64,000 bases of DNA from Christiangramia echinicola DSM 19838 (lineage in GTDB: Bacteria > Bacteroidota > Bacteroidia > Flavobacteriales > Flavobacteriaceae). Positions 44,815-54,242 of this stretch are shown in pieces (position 1 is the first letter of the stretch; every line of letters begins with the position of its first letter). The notes beneath the pieces are model-generated. The model was not told the origin of the DNA and ran no database searches. It saw only the letters and a program-made list of their open reading frames with translations. Location: assembly GCF_000423065.1 (NCBI RefSeq), contig NZ_AUHG01000010.1, forward strand, positions 124,001 to 188,000. Reading direction: 5' to 3'. Position numbers and translations under genes: made by a program.

Positions 44815-45534
44815 TTAGCCAAAAATTTCATTTAGTACACTTAGAGACTTTGGTTTTCGGAAGCCTTCGATATGCAATTCATAGTATAATAAAAGCATGT
44901 TGAGAAAATCATTCCTTGAAGTTTGATTCATTTTGATATTATGCAACGCATCAAAATCAGTGCCCAACAGGCTTTTGAGCAAAACTACATTTTTACCCTC
45001 TATACAATAGTCATTTGAAGAAAAATCCTGAAAAACACCATCCAGTAAATTAAAAACAGGCAGGTCCTGAATCCCTGTTTCAGGCTGGAAGCCCAGGTAC
45101 CTGGTTAAGTTGAGCAAGAATAGTAAATGAAAATTCGCGATTTTATCTAAATTGTCAAGCACCTGAAAACTATATTCCAGGTATCTGAAAAGCGGTTCGT
45201 TAGATCCTTCTTCGTGAATTGTATTTCTCAGCATTTCTGCCAGGAACATAGTCATGGCCTGTTTTACCGGATGCGTATGTAGATTGATATAGCTTACAGA
45301 AACCTTGGCTTCTTTGATATATTCCATTTTTCCACCTCCTCGGTGATTCGCCACTATTTCCAGTTGCGTGAGACTCTGAAACATGGAAGCTTTAAATCTC
45401 CCCTTTTTAGACTTTAGCACACCTTTAAGCATATAGGTACAGAGACCGTCAGATAACGTAAATGCTTTCACTATCAGATCGGCCTCCCCGTATTTTAAAG
45501 CACTAATTACTATTGCTTTGGTGTGGATGAGCAT
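44815..45534 (-). CDS. recO: DNA repair protein RecO
   Basis: RecO loads RecA on single-strand-binding-protein-coated gaps in the RecFOR pathway. The 239-residue sequence shows the OB-fold N-terminus (TKAIVISALKYGEADLIVKAFTLSDGL, then VLKSKKGRFKASMFQSLTQLEI) and the helical C-terminal part with HLLFLLNLTRYLGFQPE. The zinc cysteines of some RecO proteins are absent. It is transcribed into the TonB receptor gene with no spacer. Confidence 0.9.
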   Translation of the reverse strand: MLIHTKAIVISALKYGEADLIVKAFTLSDGLCTYMLKGVLKSKKGRFKASMFQSLTQLEIVANHRGGGKMEYIKEAKVSVSYINLHTHPVKQAMTMFLAEMLRNTIHEEGSNEPLFRYLEYSFQVLDNLDKIANFHLLFLLNLTRYLGFQPETGIQDLPVFNLLDGVFQDFSSNDYCIEGKNVVLLKSLLGTDFDALHNIKMNQTSRNDFLNMLLLYYELHIEGFRKPKSLSVLNEIFG

Positions 45535-45556
45535 TCAGGAATATTTGGCATGAATT

Positions 45557-45586
45557 TAAAAAAAAAGCCGCTTTAAAAAAGCGGCT
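45557..45586 (-). terminator. Terminator of gdhA
   Basis: AGCCGCTTT (45566-45574) pairs with AAAGCGGCT (45578-45586). On the minus strand it is followed by a long T run (plus A 45557-45566). It lies 25 bases after the gdhA stop. Confidence 0.93.
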
Positions 45587-45611
45587 CTTACTATATAAAT
45601 ATTATTGAGTT

Positions 45612-46955
45612 TTAAACAACTCCCTGAGAAAGCATCGCGTCGGCCACTTTTACAAAACCGGCAATATTCGCTCCTTTTACATAATCTACGTATCCATCTT
45701 CTTCAGTTCCAAACTCAACACATTTCTCATGAATATCATTCATGATCTCGTGAAGTTTTTTATCAACCTCTTCAGCAGACCAGCTGTATCTCATAGAGTT
45801 TTGAGACATCTCTAAACCTGAAGTTGCAACACCACCGGCGTTAGAAGCTTTTCCTGGTGAGAAAAGGATCTTTTCTTTTGTGAAAACTGAAATTGCTTCT
45901 GGAGTACAAGGCATGTTAGCACCTTCTCCTACACATATACATCCATTTTTCACCAATGTTTTTGCATCTTCTTCCTGAAGCTCATTTTGAGTTGCACAAG
46001 GAAGCGCTACATCACATTTAATACCCCATGGAGTTTTTCCTTCGTGGTATTCAGCAGAAGAGTATTTATCAACATATTCACTAATTCTACCTCTCCTTTC
46101 ATTCTTCAATTCCATAATGAATTGAAGCTTCTCTTCATTGATTCCGTCCTTATCGTATATAAAACCACCAGAATCAGACATAGTCACCACTTTACCACCA
46201 AGCTGAGTAACCTTTTCAGCAGCAAACTGAGCAACGTTACCTGCCCCAGAGATCACTACTGTTTTACCTTCAAGTTTTTCTCCTCTGGTATGCAACATAT
46301 TCTGTGCAAAGTATACGTTACCGTAACCTGTCGCCTCTGGTCTAATCAAAGAACCACCATATGAAAGTCCTTTTCCGGTAAGTATACCGGTAAATTCATT
46401 CTGGATCTTTTTATATTGACCAAATAGGTAACCAATCTCACGTGCACCAACACCAATATCCCCGGCAGGAACATCACAGTTAGCTCCAATATGTCTTTGA
46501 AGTTCTGTCATAAAACTCTGGCAGAATTTCATCACTTCATTGTCAGATTTTCCTTTAGGATCAAAATCAGATCCACCTTTACCACCGCCCATAGGCAGGG
46601 TAGTAAGACTATTCTTAAAAACCTGTTCAAAGGCAAGGAATTTAAGAATACTAAGGTTTACAGATGGGTGAAAACGCAGACCTCCTTTATATGGCCCGAT
46701 CGCCGAATTCATTTGAATACGGAAACCTCTATTCACCTGGATATCCCCATTATCATCTAACCATGGCACCCTGAACATCATCACTCTCTCAGGCTCTACC
46801 ATTCTTTCCAGAAGCATTTTGTTCTGGTATTTTTTATTTTTCTCAATAAAAGGAATCACCGTTTCAGCAACCTCATGAACCGCTTGCATGAATTCTGGCT
46901 CGTTTTGATTTCTGGTTGATACCTTATCCAGAAAATTTTTGATATTTTCTTCCAT
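45612..46955 (-). CDS. gdhA: NADP-specific glutamate dehydrogenase
   Basis: The 447-residue enzyme makes glutamate from 2-oxoglutarate and ammonium. Signatures are FRIQMNSAIGPYKGGLRFHPSV, the catalytic lysine block LPMGGGKGGSDFDPKGKSD, the CDVPAGDIGVGAREIGYLFG segment and the dinucleotide fold GKTVVISGAGNVAQFAAEK. The hexameric, roughly 450-residue form with KSD after the glycine block is the usual NADP(H)-dependent biosynthetic type. ATG 46955 is chosen over GTG 46967. A -7 box at 47013-47006 gives a leader of about 45 bases. Confidence 0.96.
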   Translation of the reverse strand: MEENIKNFLDKVSTRNQNEPEFMQAVHEVAETVIPFIEKNKKYQNKMLLERMVEPERVMMFRVPWLDDNGDIQVNRGFRIQMNSAIGPYKGGLRFHPSVNLSILKFLAFEQVFKNSLTTLPMGGGKGGSDFDPKGKSDNEVMKFCQSFMTELQRHIGANCDVPAGDIGVGAREIGYLFGQYKKIQNEFTGILTGKGLSYGGSLIRPEATGYGNVYFAQNMLHTRGEKLEGKTVVISGAGNVAQFAAEKVTQLGGKVVTMSDSGGFIYDKDGINEEKLQFIMELKNERRGRISEYVDKYSSAEYHEGKTPWGIKCDVALPCATQNELQEEDAKTLVKNGCICVGEGANMPCTPEAISVFTKEKILFSPGKASNAGGVATSGLEMSQNSMRYSWSAEEVDKKLHEIMNDIHEKCVEFGTEEDGYVDYVKGANIAGFVKVADAMLSQGVV

Positions 46956-47005
46956 AATGACTGGCACAATTATTAAATTATAAAAATTTTGTCCAAATAG
47001 TGTCG

Positions 47006-47013
47006 CAAATATA
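47006..47013 (-). promoter_or_regulatory. -7 element of the gdhA promoter
   Basis: TATATTTG on the minus strand, 50 bases upstream of the gdhA ATG, is a full match to TAnnTTTG. No clear TTG lies at the -33 spacing. Confidence 0.4.
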
Positions 47014-47126
47014 AATATTCTCTAACGATTAGAAGTTTCATTTTATCATTTCATATAAAATTAACTTTTATATTTAGTCCCCCTACAATACTAAGAATAA
47101 TAGAATTTACGTTAATGTAGTTTTGC

Positions 47127-47134
47127 TATATTTG
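47127..47134 (+). promoter_or_regulatory. -7 element upstream of the outer-membrane protein gene
   Basis: TATATTTG lies 22 bases before ATG 47157. The upstream box at the expected distance is only a partial match, so this is a tentative promoter with a leader of about 15 bases. Confidence 0.4.
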
Positions 47135-47156
47135 CTGATACTGCAAGTCAACTCTC

Positions 47157-47933
47157 ATGATTCACACCAGAGCAATCTTTTTTTTAATGCTTGTTCTCTC
47201 GCTTTGGTCGGGTAAGACTTATGGACAGTTGTATATTTCTCATGAAGTAGGCGTTATAACAGGTCCTGCCGGTTTTTTTACCGATTATGGCGAAAGATGG
47301 AATGTTCGTAACAACCTTGAAAATGAAGGTTTCGGGGTTGGCCTGGTATATTATGCAAATTTTGCCTACAAACCTTATTGTAATTGTAAACCCACCAATC
47401 TATTCTTTAAAAAACATTTCAGAATAAGGGCAGAGATCGATTATTTGAGGTCCAAATTAGATCATTTTGGTCCCGTTGCTAGAAAGAACAATGAAGGCGG
47501 TAAACAATTAAGGGCTATGCATGGCAGCACAGAGTTATATCAAGGTGGTTTATCCCTGGAATACCATTTTTTCGGTATCAAGGAAGCCAGAGATTTTGCT
47601 GTACTATTTGCTCCCTTTATTGGACTTGGCGTCAATTATGTTCATTACCGGCCAGATGCTTATTCAGATTTAGGCCCCCTAGATAGTCCCAAGGTTTTGT
47701 TCAATACTTTTGAAGATGGTATTTTCCTTGAACCGGGAAACACCTTTTCTATTCAGGGACTGGCAGGTGTTCGATATAGATTGGGCAGGTATAATGATCT
47801 ACAACTGGAAGCCAGGGCAATTTATTATGACTCTGACCGCATTGAAGGATTGGATGTTCAGGGACCACAGAACAAATTCAATGACTTCGTGTTATGGTTA
47901 AATATCGGGTATATCTATTACCTTGATTTTTAA
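47157..47933 (+). CDS. Outer-membrane beta-barrel-like protein, conserved in Flavobacteria
   Basis: The 258-residue protein has a signal peptide (MIHTRAIFFLMLVLSLWSGKTYGQ) and then alternating beta-strand patterns (LYISHEVGVITGPAGFFTDYG, RIRAEIDYLRSKLDHFGP, GGLSLEYHFFG, DLQLEARAIYYDSD), ending in WLNIGYIYYLDF with an aromatic C-terminal residue, typical of outer-membrane barrels. A CNC motif (residues near 77-79) is notable in an exported protein. It resembles a Flavobacteria family annotated as THC0290_0291, of unknown role. Its stop overlaps that of pncA within TTAA (47930-47933). Confidence 0.65.
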   Translation: MIHTRAIFFLMLVLSLWSGKTYGQLYISHEVGVITGPAGFFTDYGERWNVRNNLENEGFGVGLVYYANFAYKPYCNCKPTNLFFKKHFRIRAEIDYLRSKLDHFGPVARKNNEGGKQLRAMHGSTELYQGGLSLEYHFFGIKEARDFAVLFAPFIGLGVNYVHYRPDAYSDLGPLDSPKVLFNTFEDGIFLEPGNTFSIQGLAGVRYRLGRYNDLQLEARAIYYDSDRIEGLDVQGPQNKFNDFVLWLNIGYIYYLDF

Positions 47934-48541
47934 AAATCCAGATCACCGGATTTAATAATTTTTCCGCCTTTTCTTAAAATATCTATTCTCGCGTTTTCAA
48001 AATCACTTTGATTTAGAGCCCTTGTAGCATCCTCAAGCAGGATACAGTTAAACCCTTCACTTATTGCGTCTTTTATTGAAAAATAAACACAGTATTCAGC
48101 TGCTAGTCCAACAAAATAAAGATTTTCAACCTTTTTCTCTTTGAGATAGCCTGTGAGACCAGTAGATTTTAAATGTGCATTATCATAAAATCCGCTATAA
48201 CTATCGATCTTTATATCTGTTCCTTTTCGAAAGATAGTTTCAATATTTGAAGATTTAAGATCTGAATGGAACTTTGCACCTTCTGAATTCTGAATACAAT
48301 GTTCTGGCCATAAAACCTGATCTAATCCATCTAATTTCATCACCTCGAACTCCTTTACATTCTCATGTGAGCTCGCGAAACTGGCATGCCCAGCCGGGTG
48401 CCAGTCTTGAGTAGCTATCACCAATTCAAATTTAGCCTGGAGATCATTAATAATCGGAACAATTTCATCGCCATTTGGCACGGCTAAAGCACCACCGGGC
48501 ATAAAATCGTTTTGAACATCAATAATTACAAGTGCGTTCAT
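47930..48541 (-). CDS. pncA: Nicotinamidase
   Basis: The 203-residue isochorismatase-like hydrolase turns nicotinamide into nicotinate. The catalytic triad is visible: D8 (IIDVQNDF), K106 (IFRKGTD) and C151 (GLAAEYCVYFS). The metal site is D46, H48 and H52 (DWHPAGHASF). The pncB stop and pncA start share one base (TAATG at 48541), so translation is coupled. Together they recycle nicotinamide into NAD through nicotinate mononucleotide. Confidence 0.95.
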   Translation of the reverse strand: MNALVIIDVQNDFMPGGALAVPNGDEIVPIINDLQAKFELVIATQDWHPAGHASFASSHENVKEFEVMKLDGLDQVLWPEHCIQNSEGAKFHSDLKSSNIETIFRKGTDIKIDSYSGFYDNAHLKSTGLTGYLKEKKVENLYFVGLAAEYCVYFSIKDAISEGFNCILLEDATRALNQSDFENARIDILRKGGKIIKSGDLDF

Positions 48542-49950
48542 TATAATTTCTGTTTAGATGACTTAATAAGTTTTTCTCTTTCACCCCTCAAACGATCACT
48601 AATCCCAATTTTATAGATATGCGGATTATTAAATCGCTTATATTCTATGGGTAATTCTGAAAGCCTGGAAAGGCTATAATCTGAAATTTCTTTGAGAGTC
48701 CTTTTGCTTATCAGCATTTCCCCATTTTCCATCACCTTTTGCAAGATCGCCTCCTGATGAAATTTAGAAACATCCATTGATTTATATGGCTCAAAAGGAT
48801 GAAACATTTCGGTTATTTTTTCCTCTTGAGAAAGTCCGATAGCGTCTGCACCAATACATTTGCCATTTTCATCTTTCATCCTGAAAACCTGCTTTTTATG
48901 TGGAAGCGTTACCTTAAATATACTTTCTGAAATTTTGATCCTAGGCTTCCCGTTAGAAAAAGCTAATTTATATACCCCATCAAGTGCACCATCAGGGTCC
49001 CCGGTCACGAGGTTAGTCCCAACGCCAAAAATATCTATTGGTGCCTGTTGTTCCAATAAACTTTTTATAACATGTTCATCTAACTGGTTTGAAGCGGCAA
49101 TTTTTACATAATTAAGCCCGGCCTCGTCCAGTAATTTTCTGCTCTGCCTGGCGAAGTAAGAAAGATCTCCACTGTCTAAGCGAATAGCCAGTAATTTTTG
49201 CCCCCTGGCTTCCATTTCCTTTGCTACGGTAATAGCATTTGGAACGCCACTTTTAAGAGTGTTATAGGTGTCAACCAATAGCACACAATCTTCAGGCCGA
49301 CCAACTGCGAAATCACGAAATGCCTCCAACTCATCATCATAACTCTGAATATAGGAATGAGCCATAGTCCCCGAAACCGGAATATCAAATTCCTTTCCCG
49401 CAAGAACGTTACTCGTTCCATTAAATCCACCAATGACAGCAGCCCGGGACGCGTAAAAACCTCCAGTTGCCTGGGCCCTGCGTAAACCGAAATCCAGTAA
49501 AGCTGCATCTCCTGCTACCAGTCTTATCCTGCTCGCTTTTGTTGCTATGAGGGTTTGAAAATTCAATAGATTCAATAGAATAGTTTCTATGATCTGTGCT
49601 TCAATAATATTTGCTTCTACCTGTAGTATTGGCCTGGTAGGAAAAACAACATCCCCTTCCTGAGCCGAATAAATTGTTCCACGAAACCTGAAATCTTTCA
49701 GATACTTTAAAAATTCATCATCAAAACCCTGCAATTTTAAAAATTCAAGATCTGATTCATTAAATTTCATTTTCGATATAATTTCCAGGAGGTCTTCCAG
49801 ACCGGAAAAAATAGCATACCCACCTTGGTATGGTAGTTTTCTGAAATAATAATCGAATATGGCCGTATGGTCCTTATGACCTTTTTTAAAATATACCTGA
49901 GCCATAGACAGCTGGTACTGGTCTGTGTAAGTTGCAGAGAAATTATTCAT
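48541..49950 (-). CDS. pncB: Nicotinate phosphoribosyltransferase
   Basis: The 469-residue enzyme joins nicotinate to PRPP to give nicotinate mononucleotide in NAD salvage. The N-terminal TDQYQLSMAQVYF, FDYYFRKLPYQGGYAIFSGLED, DFGLRRAQATGGFYASRAAVIGGFNGTSN and GTMAHSYIQSYDDE (phospho-histidine region) and LAIRLDSGDL are characteristic. ATG 49950 is chosen over the upstream TTG 49959. It lies 15 bases after the macro-domain gene and overlaps pncA by one base. Confidence 0.95.
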   Translation of the reverse strand: MNNFSATYTDQYQLSMAQVYFKKGHKDHTAIFDYYFRKLPYQGGYAIFSGLEDLLEIISKMKFNESDLEFLKLQGFDDEFLKYLKDFRFRGTIYSAQEGDVVFPTRPILQVEANIIEAQIIETILLNLLNFQTLIATKASRIRLVAGDAALLDFGLRRAQATGGFYASRAAVIGGFNGTSNVLAGKEFDIPVSGTMAHSYIQSYDDELEAFRDFAVGRPEDCVLLVDTYNTLKSGVPNAITVAKEMEARGQKLLAIRLDSGDLSYFARQSRKLLDEAGLNYVKIAASNQLDEHVIKSLLEQQAPIDIFGVGTNLVTGDPDGALDGVYKLAFSNGKPRIKISESIFKVTLPHKKQVFRMKDENGKCIGADAIGLSQEEKITEMFHPFEPYKSMDVSKFHQEAILQKVMENGEMLISKRTLKEISDYSLSRLSELPIEYKRFNNPHIYKIGISDRLRGEREKLIKSSKQKL

Positions 49951-49965
49951 GGGATCCAAAATTGA

Positions 49966-50502
49966 TTAGTCAGTACTGATCGTTTTCAGTTTTGACTCAT
50001 AAAGATGAAGGTCTTTATCGTTGAACACAACAAATTTAATCTTTTTGAGATGTTCGAGATGAGGCAATTCTGCTAAAACTGTATTAAATACAACTTCTAC
50101 AGCAAGATCTGCCGGGAAGCCAAAAATTCCGGTAGAGATTCCTGGAAATCCTATAGAATTTAGATGATTTGATTCAGCAATTTTAAGGCTATTACGGTAG
50201 CAAGAAGCCAGCAACTCCTTCTCAGGTTTGTCCTTTCCATAGACAGGACCCAGACAATGAATTATTTTTTTATTGGGTAACTTATAGGCATTTGTAATAA
50301 CGGCCTCTCCGGGATAAATTGGAGCCAATGCTTTGCATTCCTTATAAAGGCCATGACCGGCTGCTTTATGAATAGCTCCTGCAACACCTCCTCCCGGTGC
50401 CAATTCTGCATTAGCTGCGTTTACCACGACATCTAATTCCGGCTGATCTGCAATATCACCTTTGGAAACTTCCAGTTCAATATTATGTTGGGAGTACATC
50501 AT
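49966..50502 (-). CDS. Macro-domain ADP-ribose-processing protein
   Basis: The 178-residue protein is a single macro domain. It shows DVVVNAANAELAPGGGVAGAIHKAAG (ADP-ribose loop one, with the N-A-A-N and G-G-G-V-A-G-A-I-H signature of MacroD/YmdB hydrolases) and GISTGIFGFP (loop two). Such proteins remove O-acetyl from acetyl-ADP-ribose or ADP-ribose from proteins or nucleic acids. It is the first gene of the pncB-pncA operon, which ties ADP-ribose clearance to nicotinamide recycling: products of NAD-consuming reactions would be handled by one operon. This link is inference from the operon. Confidence 0.9.
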   Translation of the reverse strand: MMYSQHNIELEVSKGDIADQPELDVVVNAANAELAPGGGVAGAIHKAAGHGLYKECKALAPIYPGEAVITNAYKLPNKKIIHCLGPVYGKDKPEKELLASCYRNSLKIAESNHLNSIGFPGISTGIFGFPADLAVEVVFNTVLAELPHLEHLKKIKFVVFNDKDLHLYESKLKTISTD

Positions 50503-50660
50503 ACTTTCAAGGTATAATTTACTGAATATATACTAAAACGGAGAACACTATTTGAGGTATTAGTCTTTTAGACCCTCTTATTGCTATTTGATACATAGCT
50601 TTTAAAGAAGACGGAGGTATTTTAGAATTTAAGAGATGTCCTGAAACTTTACACAAACAA

Positions 50661-50692
50661 AAAAAAAGCCACTCAGATCTGAGTGGCTTTTT
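50661..50692 (-). terminator. Terminator of the phosphate transporter gene
   Basis: A perfect 20-base palindrome, GCCACTCAGATCTGAGTGGC (50668-50687), flanked by A on the left and T on the right, lies 20 bases after the stop of the Pit gene. The flanks allow it to work in both directions, so it could also shield the macro-domain operon. Confidence 0.93.
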
Positions 50693-50711
50693 CAATTTCA
50701 ATTTTATAAAA

Positions 50712-52955
50712 CTAGACTTTCTTATAGCTTGAATTATACTCTTCCATAAGATTCATGATCGCATGCATAAGCTCTTTAGTCTCTAACAATATGTTGAAAT
50801 ATAAAGTTGTGTTCTTAGGACTGGATTCTTCGGTCCTTGTTCTTGCAACCTGCTTTTCAACTTTATCATTAATACTCTGCAAAATTTCACCTTTAGAATC
50901 TACAATATCACTAATGTAGTCAAACCTCTTTTCGGTAAAGATTCTATCAATCTTACCCAGCAGTTCACTTAGAGTATCATCTATCTCCTTAAGATCTGTA
51001 ATTTGATTATATCTAAGCGGCTTATGATTGTTGTTGATATGCTTATAACTCTTTTTAGAAATATACTCCAGAGACTGAGCAATATCTGTTAGGTAACCAA
51101 GTATAGTAATGTAAAAACTACTACCTCTTACACTTGTTTCATCAAGACTTTTAATGAAGAAGAAAATATGATCTCTTAATTCTTCAATTTCAGCTTCGAG
51201 TTTATCAACCCCCTTCTTACTTTTCTTTAGTTTCTTCTTATCCTGCTTGGCAAGACCTGTAAGTACATCTGAGTAGATCTTATTAGATCTTGATACAACG
51301 TTAGAAATATTCTCTGCACTTTCAGCAATAATCCCCTGAACCGTTTTACTATCAGACTTTCTCAATCCAGATTTATCAGCCTTGGCAATAGCCTTATTTT
51401 TATGAGAAATATAATTTCTTGCCAGTAAGCCAATAGCTACTAATAGTAGAATAGCAATAGCAGGACCTTTTCCAAGGAAAATTATATAAGTAAGGATACC
51501 GGCAGCGGAAAAGGCACTAAATGCCGTAAAAAACCAACCACCAATCACATTTAATACACCGGCAACTCTGTAGACTGCACTCTCTCGTCCCCACGCCTTA
51601 TCTGCTAATGAAGTACCCATAGCCACCATAAAGGTAACGTATGTAGTAGATAATGGTAATTTATATGATGTAGCAATAGAAATTAGCACACCCGCAACAG
51701 TTAAGTTGATAGATGCCCTGATCATATCAAATGCCGGTTGCTCTTCAGACTTGTCACCTACCAGAATATCTTCAGGTTTATCAAAACTTTTGCTGATAGT
51801 TCTCCTAGCACCTGTTGGCATAATTCGTTTTATACTATCTGAAAGTGCTGTACTACCAGAAACAACCGCTCTGGAAAGCATATTCGGATTGAATTTTTCT
51901 GTACCGTGTCCCTGTCTGGAAAGACCAATTTCAGTTTCGGCTACACTTCTGGCCTTTTTAGAGAACCATAATGTTAATACCATAATACCTCCTGAAATAA
52001 ATAACAGTATAGGTTCAGCAGGAACTTTTTCTCTTAAAACTTCCATAGAGAAAGTAGAAGCAGCCTGTCCAGATGCAGCCCATGCTTCATAAGAATGGTA
52101 AGCTGCCATAGGCACCCCGATAAAGTTTACAAGATCGTTCCCTGAGAATGCAAGCGCTAATCCAAAAGTACCTATAGCGATCACAATGATGAGGATACTT
52201 TTCTTAAAGATCTTCATGAATAACCATGAGAACAGCGTCCAGAAAACAAAGCTTACCGCAACTACAGTTATCCATTGGCTAGCAAGAACATCTTTAAAAC
52301 TATCATAATATGGAGTCCCTTTTAAACCTTTAAAGAAAATAAAATATCCTATGGCAGTTAAACAAACACCTCCAAAAAGAGCTCCGAAATTCTTGACCTT
52401 CTTTTCATATTCAAAAGAAAATACCAGCCTGGAAAGCCATTGAACTAAGGCCCCGATGGTAAATGCAATAACTACAGACAGGAATATTCCTGAAATAATT
52501 TCAGTTGCTTTATCGGTATTAATGTATGCTGCGAGATCGGCAAGGGTTTGTGAATCTGATGCGCTAATTTTTATAAGCGCCATCACTACCGCAGCCCCTA
52601 GTAATTCAAATACAATAGATACCGTTGTAGAGGTTGGCATCCCGAGTGTATTAAAAAAGTCCAGCAGGAGTATATCTGTGATCATGACGGCCATGAAGAT
52701 GATCATGATCTCATCAAAATAGAACTGACCCGGCATAAATATACCTTTCCGGGCTACCTCCATCATACCACTGGAAAATACGGCTCCGAAAAATATCCCC
52801 AGACTGGCAACGATCATAATTGTTTTAAATGAGATCGCCTTAGAACCAATCGCAGAGTTCAAAAAGTTTACCGCATCATTACTAACTCCAACCACCAGAT
52901 CTGCGATGGCAAGAACAACTAATGCTACTAACATTAACAAATAAATATTTTCCAT
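50712..52955 (-). CDS. PiT-family inorganic phosphate transporter with PhoU-like C-terminal domain
   Basis: The 747-residue inner-membrane protein has two inverted PHO4 halves. Signatures are GVSNDAVNFLNSAIGSKAI (23-41), GMPTSTTVSIVFELLGA (about 105-121) and, in the second half, FSGNDLVNFIGVP and LPLSTTYVTFMVAMGTSLADKAWG. About eleven membrane helices are visible. The last 210 residues (from about 535) are hydrophilic and helical, with coiled-coil-like KKLKKSKKGVDKLEAEIEELRDH, similar to PhoU/DUF47 pairs often encoded next to Pit genes; here they are fused. The upstream OprO/P porin gene makes a phosphate-import unit spanning both membranes. Confidence 0.92.
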   Translation of the reverse strand: MENIYLLMLVALVVLAIADLVVGVSNDAVNFLNSAIGSKAISFKTIMIVASLGIFFGAVFSSGMMEVARKGIFMPGQFYFDEIMIIFMAVMITDILLLDFFNTLGMPTSTTVSIVFELLGAAVVMALIKISASDSQTLADLAAYINTDKATEIISGIFLSVVIAFTIGALVQWLSRLVFSFEYEKKVKNFGALFGGVCLTAIGYFIFFKGLKGTPYYDSFKDVLASQWITVVAVSFVFWTLFSWLFMKIFKKSILIIVIAIGTFGLALAFSGNDLVNFIGVPMAAYHSYEAWAASGQAASTFSMEVLREKVPAEPILLFISGGIMVLTLWFSKKARSVAETEIGLSRQGHGTEKFNPNMLSRAVVSGSTALSDSIKRIMPTGARRTISKSFDKPEDILVGDKSEEQPAFDMIRASINLTVAGVLISIATSYKLPLSTTYVTFMVAMGTSLADKAWGRESAVYRVAGVLNVIGGWFFTAFSAFSAAGILTYIIFLGKGPAIAILLLVAIGLLARNYISHKNKAIAKADKSGLRKSDSKTVQGIIAESAENISNVVSRSNKIYSDVLTGLAKQDKKKLKKSKKGVDKLEAEIEELRDHIFFFIKSLDETSVRGSSFYITILGYLTDIAQSLEYISKKSYKHINNNHKPLRYNQITDLKEIDDTLSELLGKIDRIFTEKRFDYISDIVDSKGEILQSINDKVEKQVARTRTEESSPKNTTLYFNILLETKELMHAIMNLMEEYNSSYKKV

Positions 52956-53025
52956 TTTGTCTGTTTAAAAAGCGGTGCAAGTATCCAACCTAATTAGGGA
53001 TTTACCGTTACCAAATTGTTAATTT

Positions 53026-54231
53026 TTAAAAGTGAAAATCAAATCCGGCTCTAAAAGAAATAAAATCATTTAGACCATCCTGTCTCGCATAATTCAAATC
53101 TGCCTGAACCTTTAATTTATGACCTACGATATATTTAGAAGCTCCTAAAGTATACTCTTCTCGATCCAGAAGATTTGTGACCTCACTAAAGTCGTTCATT
53201 GAATAACGCGCTGCAATCTCGTAATTATTCTTAAATAAGTAACCAGCCTGAACATTAAATGCGTCACCTTCAGCAACAATAAAATCAGGAAGGTTTGTTT
53301 CACCTGTACGAATAGCTAAAGGTTCTTCTGCATCTCTGTTTGCGTATTCAGCTAAAAATGAAAGGCCATTGTATTTAAAAACAGCGTCTACAAAGATGGT
53401 GCTTATATCGGTTTCAAATATTTCTCCGTTTTCAAGGATCATAAAACTTCCCTGGTTACTTCTAGTTTTAACTGCATTATTATTGAAGTCATATACCGCT
53501 CCTACCATTACTTTTGGTGATTTCTCTCTTTCAAGATCAGATTGTGAATAATCACCTTTCCCTTCAAATTCTCCAAATGGTAAAAACTCAAGTCTTCCTG
53601 TATATTGTAGTCCTCCTATATTACCAACATTCACATTTCTACCTTCACCCTGGGACAAAGCGAATTTTTCCTTTATAACAAATTTTTCCCCTAAATTGAT
53701 CTTATGGTGAAGCTGAAGCCCAATATCACGATCTATGTTGAACCTACTGTTTAAGATAGATCTATCTATAAACTGAAGGTTTCCAGATGAGATCACACGC
53801 TCTACATTACCAGGAAGTTTAGTTTGACCCGCCCATAATTCGAAATTCTCATAGAAATTCCATTTCAGAACGGCATCCAGGATATATCGCGGTGCATTTC
53901 CTGTGAATTGATTAGCACCTCCAATATCATTACTAGAAAGACCTAATTCAATTTTATACTTAAGTTTTGGAGTAAGTGCCCATCCATCAAACTTTAATCT
54001 TGCCCTTCTAATAAGGAAAGCCTGTTCTGGATCTTCATAGCTTTCACCATCATGATCCCAGGTTGTAAAAGACCTAAATTGAATTCTGGGAGCAAATTTC
54101 ACACTAAAAGAACTGTCTTTAGCAGTAAAATTAATTAGTCCTTTGCCAAATTTAGTATCGCTAATTTCCTGTGAGTGCAGGTTCAGAGAAGTAAAAACAC
54201 ATACAATTACTATGTAGATAGCATTTTTCAT
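53026..54231 (-). CDS. OprO/P-family (phosphate-selective type) outer-membrane porin
   Basis: The 401-residue protein has a signal peptide (cut near LHSQ, about 20) and a porin O/P barrel. KFAPRIQFRSFTTWDHD and FLIRRARLKFDGWALTPKLKYKIELGLS, then KWNFYENFELWAGQTKLPGNVERVISS, are typical, as is the final FISFRAGFDFHF. Family members pass phosphate or polyphosphate. ATG 54231 is preferred to TTG 54234. It lies 70 bases upstream of the Pit transporter gene on the same strand, which supports phosphate as substrate. The long structured leader (54243-54388) is a possible control region. Confidence 0.88.
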   Translation of the reverse strand: MKNAIYIVIVCVFTSLNLHSQEISDTKFGKGLINFTAKDSSFSVKFAPRIQFRSFTTWDHDGESYEDPEQAFLIRRARLKFDGWALTPKLKYKIELGLSSNDIGGANQFTGNAPRYILDAVLKWNFYENFELWAGQTKLPGNVERVISSGNLQFIDRSILNSRFNIDRDIGLQLHHKINLGEKFVIKEKFALSQGEGRNVNVGNIGGLQYTGRLEFLPFGEFEGKGDYSQSDLEREKSPKVMVGAVYDFNNNAVKTRSNQGSFMILENGEIFETDISTIFVDAVFKYNGLSFLAEYANRDAEEPLAIRTGETNLPDFIVAEGDAFNVQAGYLFKNNYEIAARYSMNDFSEVTNLLDREEYTLGASKYIVGHKLKVQADLNYARQDGLNDFISFRAGFDFHF

Positions 54232-54242
54232 CAAATCGTCTA

